Shown: positions 14,509-22,359 of the stretch, one piece after another | Layout: each line of letters begins with the position of its first letter | How positions within the stretch are numbered: the stretch's first letter is position 1 | IMG/VR virus record: IMGVR_UViG_3300034101_001509 | Coordinates: 1-54,299 of that record | DNA from: a virus | Length of the DNA stretch: 54,299 bases | Strand: one strand, 5' to 3' | Notes under the pieces: model-generated | What the model was told of the DNA's origin: nothing | The model's input: only the letters and a program-made list of their open reading frames with translations | Database searches by the model: none | Made by a program: the position numbers and the translations under genes

Positions 14509-15996
14509 TCAGACTGTACCACCAGCATTTAATCCGTGAAGATTCTTAACTGCAAAGAGGCGGTAGTAAGAATTGGTATTTTGTTCAAGACCATCTTCTG
14601 GTTTTCCGGAACCGAAGGTGCTTGTACGACCACCAGCGAATGGATTGGCGACTAGACCGTAACGAGTCTTGAATCCGATCTTTGGTTGGAAGGTATCTTG
14701 ACCAACTGCTCTGACCATTTGTAATGGAACGTATGGGCAGTAGAAGAATCCTGCGTCATATGGTGAGGTTCCCTTGTATCCAACAGTAACGAAGTTGACG
14801 TTGTTGGCAACGAATGGATCGATGTAGACCTTGAACTTATTGTTGAGAACACCAGCGAAGACGTTACCAGTATCATCTACTTGCATATCAACATTGAGTG
14901 CTGGTGAGAGGTTGAGGAATCCACCCATTGCGAGTGCTGAAGCAACGTCAGCAGAGCATACGATGAAGTTACCCTTACCTCTACGAGTTTCCTTAGCAAT
15001 TACGTTTGCTTCGCGTTCAATTTGGAACATAAGTCCACGGAAGCGTTCTGCTGACCAACGACCGTCTGAATCGTTCAGGAGGTCATACACACCACCGTTT
15101 GTGGTGTCTGTAGCATAACCAGCGAGGTCGCGTTGACGGCAACCAGTCTTAGCAACATAATACATTGCTCTGAGGATTTCTCTGTTGATTTCGTTCATGA
15201 TTTCAACTGAGAGAATATTTGCGAGTTCTGCTTCAGCATCAAGACCGTGAACAGCGCGAAGGTCTTGTGCGAGTTCTGTGGTGTATTCTGCCTTGAGAGC
15301 GCGTGAACGTGCTTGTACCGCGACTCTTTCAATGCTGAATGCCATTTCACGGAAGTCAGCAGTTGAAGGATCCTTACCAAGAGTTTCAGCAGTTGCTGTT
15401 AACATTCCACGGAATTGTGAGAATGTATCTTGTCTTGTAGCATATGTATCACCAGCTGCTAAAAGACCATTGAGAGCACCGAGTGTGTGACCAGCGAGAA
15501 TTGCTGCGTAATTAGCACCACCAGGACCAGAAGCACCACAAAGACCAGAGAACTTAGCCCATGGTTCATCGAAGAGTGCTTCTTCGCCACCAGTGTAACC
15601 GTTGTTATCATTTCCGTAACGAGCGCGCATTGCAAAGATAAGACCAGTTGGAGCACTCATTGGTTGAACGCCAGCAATGTCGTATGCTACGACGTTAGGC
15701 ATTGCGCGACGAACGAGTGAGATAAGAACTGGATCGTAACCAGCGAAGTTTCCTGCTGCGCCAACTTGACCAGCAGCAAAATTACCACCGATGCCGATTG
15801 GTCCCATGCTATTTTCAAAAAGATTGCCAGCAGCTTTTTCTTCTGCTAATGCTCTAACTTGATTCTCAAGAAGCATCGCAGTGACTCTTCTCTTGTGAAG
15901 GTCATTAATTGATGGCATATCTTGGTGATCAAGAACGGGTGTCCACTTTTCCATAAGTGAATCGTAAGGTGTACTTTGATTAAAATCTAATGACAT
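14509..15996 (-). CDS. 23: gp23 major capsid protein
   Basis: 495 residues (T4 gp23 is 521 before cleavage). The N-terminal ~60 residues are helical and acidic/basic mixed, then AAGNLFENSMG offers a prohead-protease site L-x-E at E61 that would release the mature subunit. LVRRAMPNVVAYDIAGVQPMSAPTGLIFAMRARYG (around 94-128) is the hallmark of T4-type capsid proteins. The C-terminal half holds the HK97-fold region with FKTRYGLVANPFAGG. The ribosome site TAGGAGAG lies about 8 bases before the ATG, with an AATAAATA late element upstream. Codon usage is visibly less AT-biased than its neighbours, as expected for a very highly expressed gene. Confidence 0.97.
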   Translation of the reverse strand: MSLDFNQSTPYDSLMEKWTPVLDHQDMPSINDLHKRRVTAMLLENQVRALAEEKAAGNLFENSMGPIGIGGNFAAGQVGAAGNFAGYDPVLISLVRRAMPNVVAYDIAGVQPMSAPTGLIFAMRARYGNDNNGYTGGEEALFDEPWAKFSGLCGASGPGGANYAAILAGHTLGALNGLLAAGDTYATRQDTFSQFRGMLTATAETLGKDPSTADFREMAFSIERVAVQARSRALKAEYTTELAQDLRAVHGLDAEAELANILSVEIMNEINREILRAMYYVAKTGCRQRDLAGYATDTTNGGVYDLLNDSDGRWSAERFRGLMFQIEREANVIAKETRRGKGNFIVCSADVASALAMGGFLNLSPALNVDMQVDDTGNVFAGVLNNKFKVYIDPFVANNVNFVTVGYKGTSPYDAGFFYCPYVPLQMVRAVGQDTFQPKIGFKTRYGLVANPFAGGRTSTFGSGKPEDGLEQNTNSYYRLFAVKNLHGLNAGGTV

Positions 15997-16020
15997 GTTT
16001 TTCTCTCCTATATTCCTTTT

Positions 16021-16028
16021 TATTTATT
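16021..16028 (-). promoter_or_regulatory. Late promoter variant upstream of gene 23
   Basis: The minus strand reads AATAAATA, one mismatch from the T4 late consensus, in the 44-base gap before gene 23. The predicted leader is about 19 bases and holds AGGAGAG. A late promoter is expected ahead of the major capsid gene. Confidence 0.5.
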
Positions 16029-16040
16029 ATTTTTTATAAT

Positions 16041-17078
16041 TTAAATATTACTGTCCTTGACGATGTTTGGGTTGATGAGGGATGCTAAACGAGCAACTGA
16101 TGAGTTTTCTGGAATTACTCTATCTACTTTTGGTCTATTTTTATTGAGGAATGAAAGTGTATTTACAACATTTTCCATTAAAGGATCATTTGAACCTGTA
16201 GAAACCATAGAACCAGCGTCTTCAGTTAATGGAACTTGACCATATGATTGAGCATATTGATTATTTGTCTTTACGCTAGATCTATTGAAATATGATTCTT
16301 TTAATAGAGCAATTTTCTTTTCATATTGCTCAAGATTCTCAAATTCTACACCTTCTGACAATTTAGCAAGTTTTTCGATTTCGGTGTCAGCAAGACCAGA
16401 TGCTTGTCTCATAAATGCTTCAGCACAAAGATGTGCTGTTACTTCATTCTTAAGTTCAACATTTTCTTTAAGAACTTTATTCAAATTGTTTTGAAGTTCT
16501 TCGTTTGCTTCATAGATGTCATCAAGAATATTGTATTTTTCTTGAGGTACATCAATGAATGAAGTCTCAAAAAGATCCTTTAGACCATTAATAAAGTTTT
16601 CTGCGATTTCTGTACGAAGACCTCTTTCAACAGCGACTTTATTTTCAGTCATCCACTCTTCAACAACATAATTTAAATAACCATCGATTTGTTCAATAAG
16701 ATTATTTGAATTTGCTTGAGTTGCTTCAAGGACTACTTCTTTTGCTGCTTCTGATTGTTCTTGAATAATTTCTTTTGCTGCTTCAAGTATATGTGCTTCA
16801 ATCATAGAAATACGTTCATTGATTGCTGCTTCGAATATTGTTTTTGCTTTGAATTTAAACTCTTCACTGAGTTCTTCACCATCAAAAAGACTAGCAAGAT
16901 AATCAACGTCCTCTTCTTGGACTTCTTTCTTTTTTCCTTTTTTCTTTGGTGAAAGTGTACTCATATTTTCCTGTGGACTTCCCGTTGTGGGAACTGTTCC
17001 AATCATTGCTCCTTTTCCCGAAGCATCTTGGTATAAATTAGTCGATGCGTATTCTGCGTATGGGTTATTTTCTGCCAT
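16041..17078 (-). CDS. 22: gp22 prohead scaffold core protein
   Basis: 345 residues (T4 gp22 is 269). After a Ser/Thr/Pro-rich N-terminus and a lysine patch (KKKGKKKE near 46-53) it is almost entirely acidic helix and coiled coil, e.g. IFEAAINERISMIEAHILEAAKEII (85-109), as in T4-type scaffolds that are later digested by gp21. Position directly upstream of gene 23 fixes the call. GGAG stands 8 bases before the ATG. The C-terminal ~70 residues (NRPKVDRVIPENSSVARLASLINPN) resemble the conserved tail of gp22 that contacts the capsid shell. Confidence 0.88.
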   Translation of the reverse strand: MAENNPYAEYASTNLYQDASGKGAMIGTVPTTGSPQENMSTLSPKKKGKKKEVQEEDVDYLASLFDGEELSEEFKFKAKTIFEAAINERISMIEAHILEAAKEIIQEQSEAAKEVVLEATQANSNNLIEQIDGYLNYVVEEWMTENKVAVERGLRTEIAENFINGLKDLFETSFIDVPQEKYNILDDIYEANEELQNNLNKVLKENVELKNEVTAHLCAEAFMRQASGLADTEIEKLAKLSEGVEFENLEQYEKKIALLKESYFNRSSVKTNNQYAQSYGQVPLTEDAGSMVSTGSNDPLMENVVNTLSFLNKNRPKVDRVIPENSSVARLASLINPNIVKDSNI

Positions 17079-17145
17079 GTTTATTCTCCACTTTTTCTAA
17101 AAACTATTTAGTTTATTTAATATTTAGACAATTTAAAATGTCACT

Positions 17146-17760
17146 TTAAGGTAAACGTTTTCTTATCGTTCTCAACATGTCTGCTCTTCGTTTATAAGAT
17201 GGTGTATGTGGTAGTAATCGTTCAATGTCCGACGATTCTAAATGTGAAAAATCTGATCCTGCTGGATCTATTAAAGTTGATGATTTTTGTTGATTTCGGG
17301 CAAAATTTCCACGAACATTGGTAACATCTTGTTCTGATCTTCTTAAACCAGGATTAGTTTGTCTTGCTGCTGCTAATTGTCTTTCTAATCCTTGTCTTTG
17401 CCTCCAAAGTTCCATTTGAGCATCATGCTGTTCTCTTTGACTTCGATTAGCATTTCTTGGAAGAACAGGTTGTGTCGTTGGAGCAGTTGCTTGAATATCT
17501 CTAACATTTGGAACGTTAAAACCAGCATTTGAAAGTTGAATATCTGCTATTCTCTGAGCATTTCTAGAATTTTCTAAAGAACTTCCAACTCTTCGTTCCA
17601 TATTTTGTCTTTCCATAGCACCAAGAGTTCTATATCCAAGTTCTCTAGCAAACAATCCTGCTTTTTTGAAAAAATTACCTTCATGTATATTTCTAGCAAT
17701 AGAAGGAATTCTATCTTGAATGTACTTTATTTTTTGTTCTGTTAGGACTTTATTTTTCAT
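17146..17760 (-). CDS. Basic Arg/Gln-rich protein between gp21 and gp22
   Basis: 204 residues with strong positive charge. After an N-terminal helical region there is a long low-complexity stretch of Arg, Gln and Asn (REQHDAQMELWRQRQGLERQ, around 109-128), ending in RRADMLRTIRKRLP. The start overlaps the protease stop by one base (TAATG). T4 has no gene between 21 and 22. Its location among core genes and its basic character suggest an internal head protein, either a scaffold partner or a DNA-binding protein packaged with the genome, but no family is recognised. A possible internal L-x-E site (SHLES, near 171-175) would fit gp21 cleavage. Confidence 0.5.
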   Translation of the reverse strand: MKNKVLTEQKIKYIQDRIPSIARNIHEGNFFKKAGLFARELGYRTLGAMERQNMERRVGSSLENSRNAQRIADIQLSNAGFNVPNVRDIQATAPTTQPVLPRNANRSQREQHDAQMELWRQRQGLERQLAAARQTNPGLRRSEQDVTNVRGNFARNQQKSSTLIDPAGSDFSHLESSDIERLLPHTPSYKRRADMLRTIRKRLP

Positions 17761-18404
17761 TATAGTTTCCTTAAGAAATCGGCAAACAATTTAACTGCTT
17801 GTTCTTCCAATTTTCTTTTTGGAATTTTCTTTAATTTCTTTTGATAATCTGAAATTTGCTTTTCAACTAAAATTCCATTATCCCAAATCCATTCTTTTCC
17901 TTCTAAAATACCATCGACAAAGGCATTAGGAGCAGAAGGATCAGCAACTATATCAATTGCTGCCAATGTGAAATCATCTTTTACATAATTTACACCATTG
18001 CGTTTTTCTAAACTTCCCATACCACGGGAAGAAACACCTAATTTTGCTCCAGCATCTATTAAATTTTTAACAATATTTCCCATCGGAGTATCAATAATTT
18101 TTGCTTCTCCAATAATTTGTTTTCCACTCTCATTGAGGTTTGTTATCATATGAGAAACACGATCTAGATTTACAGTTGGTCCTGATGGATGATTCAATTC
18201 TCCAAGAGCACGATTTTTATTTACATATTCGGAAATATATCTATTTGCTTCTTTTTTAAGAATTTTACCCTCGTATATACGACCATTGCGATTCTGGGTG
18301 TCACTTTCCATCATGACACCTTTAATTTTATAGGTTTTTGATCCAGTAGAATTTGATTCTACAAGAGCTTCTACGTCCTCTACTGTTTCTGTTATAAGTT
18401 TCAT
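17760..18404 (-). CDS. 21: gp21 prohead core protease
   Basis: 214 residues from the ATG at 18404 (T4 gp21 is 212). An in-frame ATG at 18449 would add a KKKKKKKK run encoded within the previous gene, and AAAGGG sits 6 bases before the 18404 start, so the shorter form is preferred. It is a serine protease of the T4 prohead type: GELNHPSGP with H72, GVSSRGMGSL with the serine at 125/126 and AIDIVADPSAPNA (149-161). It cleaves scaffold, core and capsid proteins at L/I-x-E sites during maturation. Confidence 0.93.
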   Translation of the reverse strand: MKLITETVEDVEALVESNSTGSKTYKIKGVMMESDTQNRNGRIYEGKILKKEANRYISEYVNKNRALGELNHPSGPTVNLDRVSHMITNLNESGKQIIGEAKIIDTPMGNIVKNLIDAGAKLGVSSRGMGSLEKRNGVNYVKDDFTLAAIDIVADPSAPNAFVDGILEGKEWIWDNGILVEKQISDYQKKLKKIPKRKLEEQAVKLFADFLRKL

Positions 18405-18414
18405 ATGAAACCCT

Positions 18415-18870
18415 TTACTCTTTTTCTTCTTCTTCTTCTTCTTCCTCATTCATCATTTCTAAAAGATCATTTGCTAACTCGGTGATTTCTTCTTCGCTGA
18501 GTTCTTCACCCAGTTCTTCTTCTATTTCTTCAACTAATGAAGTGAGTTCTTCTTCAAATTGTTCAGCAATTTGTTCTAAATCTGTAGAATCTTCTACAGA
18601 TTCAATTTTTCTGCCTCTGCCTTTAGATCTTAAAACTTTTAAATCCTTAGAATCTATCTTTTCTTTATCTCCAGCAAGTTGTGCTATTCTTGCTTGATTT
18701 GGTGTTAGTTTTTTTTCAGATTCTTCATTAAAGACTGTTGGGGCAAAATTAACTAACTTCTCTTCAAGAGAATTACCAAGTTTTGATAAAAGTGATTCAT
18801 TAATTAATTTTTTTGCTGTAATTAAATCTTCACTGACTAATGCTTTAAAAATATCTTTTGAATTTGACAT
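18415..18870 (-). CDS. Acidic prohead core protein (gp67/68 position)
   Basis: 151 residues. The first half has DIFKALVSEDLITAKKLINESLLSKLG (6-32) and EKKLTPNQARIAQLAGDKEKID. The C-terminal third is extremely acidic, ending in a run of glutamates (EEEEEEEE near 142-149). It lies between portal and protease, where T4 has 67 and 68, small acidic core proteins cut by gp21 into internal peptides. The opening is similar in style to T4 gp68-type proteins of marine relatives. AGGAG is 7 bases before the ATG, with an AATAAATA element upstream. Whether it is 67, 68 or a merged equivalent is uncertain. Confidence 0.75.
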   Translation of the reverse strand: MSNSKDIFKALVSEDLITAKKLINESLLSKLGNSLEEKLVNFAPTVFNEESEKKLTPNQARIAQLAGDKEKIDSKDLKVLRSKGRGRKIESVEDSTDLEQIAEQFEEELTSLVEEIEEELGEELSEEEITELANDLLEMMNEEEEEEEEKE

Positions 18871-18887
18871 ATTTTTCTCCTAATTTA

Positions 18888-18895
18888 TATTTATT
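18888..18895 (-). promoter_or_regulatory. Late promoter variant upstream of the prohead core gene
   Basis: AATAAATA on the minus strand overlaps the stop codon of gene 20. The predicted start near 18882 gives a 12-base leader opening with TAGGAG, the same arrangement as at the exact TATAAATA sites. Confidence 0.45.
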
Positions 18896-20465
18896 ATTTT
18901 TGTTCTTCTTGATCTGCTAGTCCTAATTGTTGAAGTTGTAATTGCTGTTGTAATTGTTTTTGTCGATCTTGTTCAATTTCTTTATCCATTGTAGCAATTT
19001 CTTCATCAGTCTGTTTCAAAATATTTTTTCTAACGTATCTTGTAGAGAAAAATACACCGTTATATTGACCAACAGTATTTAACATATTTATTCTTTCAGC
19101 AAGTATTTCATTTTCTTTAAGATCATTAAAGTAGGAATCTTTGCTATAAGAAACTTTCATGTCCTGATATACTCTTGACCAATCTTCGGTTGTCATAATG
19201 CCTTTTAATAAACATTGCTTTTTAAGTATATCTAAAAACAATATTGAAAATTTATTTTGAAGTCTTTCTATAAACTTATAGAATTTAACTTCATCTCGGG
19301 TAATTTCGGAACTTCTTCCAAGATTAAATCCAGTTTGAACTTCCATTCTTGTTAGAGGAACATTCAGAGATCTATATAATTTTCTTAAAAGATATTCAAC
19401 ATCTTCCATCTGTCCAAGATTTTGACCACCCGCAAGAGTAGTAATTTCTGTTCCTTTGCCACCTTCTCGTCTTGGCAACCAATAATCTTCAAGCATAGAC
19501 ATATGGTTACGTTGATCTTTTATTTCACCAGTAGAAGCGTCATAAGTTAATTTATTTTTATAACGGTTCATTAAGTCTTTGATATACTGTTCTGCTTTTT
19601 GTTTTGGTAAATTACCAACATCAACATAAAATATTCTTCGCTCAGGTGCTCTAGAAATGCGATACACGACCATCGCGTCTTCTGTTTGACGGAGCATATT
19701 TAATGGACGAATTGCTTTGTGTAAATGACCAACTACGCGCTTGCTTGTTTGATCTAAAAATCCAGAATGGCAATATGAGATTGAATCTGGAGATATTTTA
19801 ACTCCAGTTTGAGGAGTACTTGCCATGACTCCACTTTGTTCAAAATCTGTATAAACATAATATTCTTCCACATTTTTGACAAGTGGAATTGAAGTATTAT
19901 TTACTCTTTTAACTTGTTTTTGTACTTTACGAATTTTCTTAATTTTTATTGGATCAATTGCTCTTAATTCCTGAATACCTTTTTCTGGTCTTTCAGTATC
20001 AATTATACATTGGTAAAAAATCTTACCATCAACATACCATCTTCTAAAAATATCATATCCTCTGTTTGAAAAATCTAAAAGTTTATTAACATTATTGAAT
20101 TCTTGCTGTACTTTTGATTTGATGTTATCGGACAAATCAACATTATCTAAAATTAATCTAGTTGCTGTGTTTTGTCCATCAAATACAATTGCTTGTGTAA
20201 CAATATCTTCAATTGCCATGTCAACTTCAGGATATAATGACATGCTTCGATATTGACGAACTAAGGAATTTTCATCTATAAACGATCCAGCAAAGTCATA
20301 AACTGACGACATAAATCCGCCAGTTTCAAGAACTTGTGCTCCATCATAGTTATCAGGAGCAGCAAAAGAAGCATTGGATGGACTGTCTCCCGACAGCCCA
20401 CCCAATGAATTTGGTGCTTCTGTTTTATTTCCAAATACAAAACCAAAAAGATCATTTAATATCAT
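18894..20465 (-). CDS. 20: gp20 portal protein
   Basis: 523 residues (T4 gp20 is 524). Matches to T4-type portals include YRSMSLYPEVDMAIEDIVTQAIV (67-89), LRAIDPIKIKKIR, MVVYRISRAPERRIFYVDVGNLPKQKAEQY (about 267-296) and LEDYWLPRREGGKGTEITTLAGGQNLG (312-338). Twelve copies form the vertex through which DNA is packaged and to which the neck attaches. Its C-terminal 40 residues are rich in Gln (LQQQLQLQQLGL). It lies downstream of gene 19, with 13 bases between stop and start. Confidence 0.96.
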   Translation of the reverse strand: MILNDLFGFVFGNKTEAPNSLGGLSGDSPSNASFAAPDNYDGAQVLETGGFMSSVYDFAGSFIDENSLVRQYRSMSLYPEVDMAIEDIVTQAIVFDGQNTATRLILDNVDLSDNIKSKVQQEFNNVNKLLDFSNRGYDIFRRWYVDGKIFYQCIIDTERPEKGIQELRAIDPIKIKKIRKVQKQVKRVNNTSIPLVKNVEEYYVYTDFEQSGVMASTPQTGVKISPDSISYCHSGFLDQTSKRVVGHLHKAIRPLNMLRQTEDAMVVYRISRAPERRIFYVDVGNLPKQKAEQYIKDLMNRYKNKLTYDASTGEIKDQRNHMSMLEDYWLPRREGGKGTEITTLAGGQNLGQMEDVEYLLRKLYRSLNVPLTRMEVQTGFNLGRSSEITRDEVKFYKFIERLQNKFSILFLDILKKQCLLKGIMTTEDWSRVYQDMKVSYSKDSYFNDLKENEILAERINMLNTVGQYNGVFFSTRYVRKNILKQTDEEIATMDKEIEQDRQKQLQQQLQLQQLGLADQEEQK

Positions 20466-20478
20466 ATGTTATCTCAAA

Positions 20479-21054
20479 TTATGGTACTTGTGGTGGACCT
20501 TGTACTGCGTCAACTGGTTCCCAGAAGTCGTAAGCAATTTGTACTGTAAATTCGCTAAAAGAATCTGCCATATCATAATTTAGTGTAACAGGTCCAAGGT
20601 CTACTGGAAAACAATTTTTTAATCTAATTGCTTTGGTAAAACTTGCTGGATCTTGAGTTGGAGTGATACTATTAGTTCCATTAGGTGTAATATCACTATA
20701 GTATACAGTCCAGTCTTGAGCTAAATTGTAATTGATCGCATGAGTATCACGACCGTCGAGAAGTTCCATCCACTCTTCAAAAGCAATTCTAAGATCTTTT
20801 GCTTTAGCATTTGATTCGTAAACGTTAATTGCCCAATCAGCATAAACACGCTCACCGGCAAACTTTACAACTCTTCCTTGCCAAGCAACGTTAATTGTTC
20901 CAATCGTTGCTCCGGGAAGATCTGCTGCTTTGACATAAATTCTAAGATCTTCTGGTGCTATTTGAGTTACATTTGTTGGAAATCCACCAATCACAAGGAA
21001 TCTATTTGGTCTTACACCAAAAAAGTTATTTCTAAAATCTGTTAATGTTGGCAT
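20479..21054 (-). CDS. 19: gp19 tail tube protein
   Basis: 191 residues (T4 gp19 is 163). The tube fold shows in PNRFLVIGGFPTNV (16-29), the strand pair VKAADLPGATIGTINVAWQGRVVKFAGERVYADWAINVYE (41-80) and the closing FTVQIAYDFWEPVDA, comparable to T4 FEVTLALDYWE. Hexameric rings of this protein stack into the inner tail tube that contracts into the cell. A proline-rich 12-residue tail (VQGPPQVP) extends beyond T4. The gene follows the sheath gene 18 as in T4. Confidence 0.94.
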   Translation of the reverse strand: MPTLTDFRNNFFGVRPNRFLVIGGFPTNVTQIAPEDLRIYVKAADLPGATIGTINVAWQGRVVKFAGERVYADWAINVYESNAKAKDLRIAFEEWMELLDGRDTHAINYNLAQDWTVYYSDITPNGTNSITPTQDPASFTKAIRLKNCFPVDLGPVTLNYDMADSFSEFTVQIAYDFWEPVDAVQGPPQVP

Positions 21055-21074
21055 TGTTACCTCTTATTTATTTA

Positions 21075-22298
21075 TTAGAATGTAGATGAAAGATCCTTGT
21101 TTGTAAGGGTGATTGTGACGTAATTAATAGAAGTTGTTGGTTTAATTAAAATATCAGCAACAAAGTAATTTGCTTCAATAATTTCTGGTGTATTGTTTGA
21201 AGTATCACAGACTACACGATATGCTTGAATTCCTCTTTGACCAACTATACGATCTAAGAAACCTTCTGCTGCTAATTTAAATCGTGTTCTTGTTATAGCA
21301 TCATTTTGCTCAAAGAGTATTGAACGAGCAACTGGTGCTAGTGACTTCTTGATATACATGAAAAGTCTTGAAACATTAATTCTGGATAGAGTAGAAGTTT
21401 CAGTTTCACCTGTTTTGTCTCCAAACAGAATTGTTCCAGATCCAGGGAAAGTTACAACTGGATTTGCTCTATTTGTGTTATTATAAACAGTATCTTGTTC
21501 ATCTGGAGTTAAATTTCTCTTCAGTCTAAGAACATTAAGAATTCTACCACGTCTATCGCCAGCGGGTGAGAACCATGGGAAAGCATCTCTATCTGTTCTT
21601 ACTAAGCAACCAGCAACATCTGCTGCTAATGGTGTTTCAATTGTATAAAGTCCAGATGTGTCTAGGTGTAATTTTTCACCATATACACGAATATAATTAT
21701 AACTATTTGATCCGCTGGGGAATGTTAATCCAGCTGGTGCTGAAGTAGACGATGGAGTATATACTACTCCAATTACAGGTTGATCTCCAGTTGATCTAGA
21801 TTCTACTACGGTTGTTACATAATTACCATAAAGATTACCATCAGCACCAGAATTTCCACCTTGAAAGATAACATCAAATCCTAATTGTTTGAAGTCACTT
21901 GTTGGAGTCGTGCCGAATCCAACGAAGCAACCAGCACCATATTGAAGGAAGTTGTTTACAGGCCACCATTCGCCAGAAAATCCTGCTGAAATACCAGTTC
22001 CAGTATATGTTCCGTTCAAATATGAAGCAGCACAGGATCCAACACTATAAAATGTGTTTCCAGACGCATTTGCTATACCACCCTGTAATCCTACGATATA
22101 ATCAGTGAGTCTACCATACCAATCGGAAGCATTTGGTACAAAGAAATAACCTTGATCGCGTTCTGCGGTTGTTCCTGCTAATATCTTTAAAGCAACTGTT
22201 GGATTCCAAACAGCTCCAATTGTTGATGAAAAATCTTCAGTTATAGGAACAACTAACGATTCATCAATTATTTTAAATTTAACATTTGGTCTTGCCAT
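21075..22298 (-). CDS. 18: gp18 tail sheath protein, short form
   Basis: 407 residues against 659 in T4, so one or more of the surface domains is missing or reduced. The conserved C-terminal core is present: VRTDRDAFPWFSPAGDRRGRI (233-253), LFGDKTGETETSTLSRINVSRLFMYIKKSL and ILFEQNDAITRTRFKLAAEGFLDRIVGQRGIQAYRVVCD, which build the interlocking sheath lattice. The N-terminal domain has Gly/Ser-rich loops typical of variable sheath insertions. GGAG precedes the ATG; a TTCTCTC copy after the gene 17 stop could pair with it. Confidence 0.92.
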   Translation of the reverse strand: MARPNVKFKIIDESLVVPITEDFSSTIGAVWNPTVALKILAGTTAERDQGYFFVPNASDWYGRLTDYIVGLQGGIANASGNTFYSVGSCAASYLNGTYTGTGISAGFSGEWWPVNNFLQYGAGCFVGFGTTPTSDFKQLGFDVIFQGGNSGADGNLYGNYVTTVVESRSTGDQPVIGVVYTPSSTSAPAGLTFPSGSNSYNYIRVYGEKLHLDTSGLYTIETPLAADVAGCLVRTDRDAFPWFSPAGDRRGRILNVLRLKRNLTPDEQDTVYNNTNRANPVVTFPGSGTILFGDKTGETETSTLSRINVSRLFMYIKKSLAPVARSILFEQNDAITRTRFKLAAEGFLDRIVGQRGIQAYRVVCDTSNNTPEIIEANYFVADILIKPTTSINYVTITLTNKDLSSTF

Positions 22299-22359
22299 GT
22301 TTCTCTCCTTGAAAATAAATTTCTATGTATATGTATTTTTTTATAGATTTGAGAGAATG

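Noticed and set aside
14831-15118. Open frames on the plus strand across gene 23 (also 15278-15490 and 15487-15720)
   Set aside because: They lie entirely inside the strongly supported major capsid gene, have no ribosome site and show no recognisable domain; they follow from its codon bias.
17760-18449. Longer gp21 beginning with a KKKKKKKK run
   Set aside because: The extension is encoded by the glutamate-run region of the previous gene; the ATG at 18404 has AAAGGG at good spacing and gives the T4 length.
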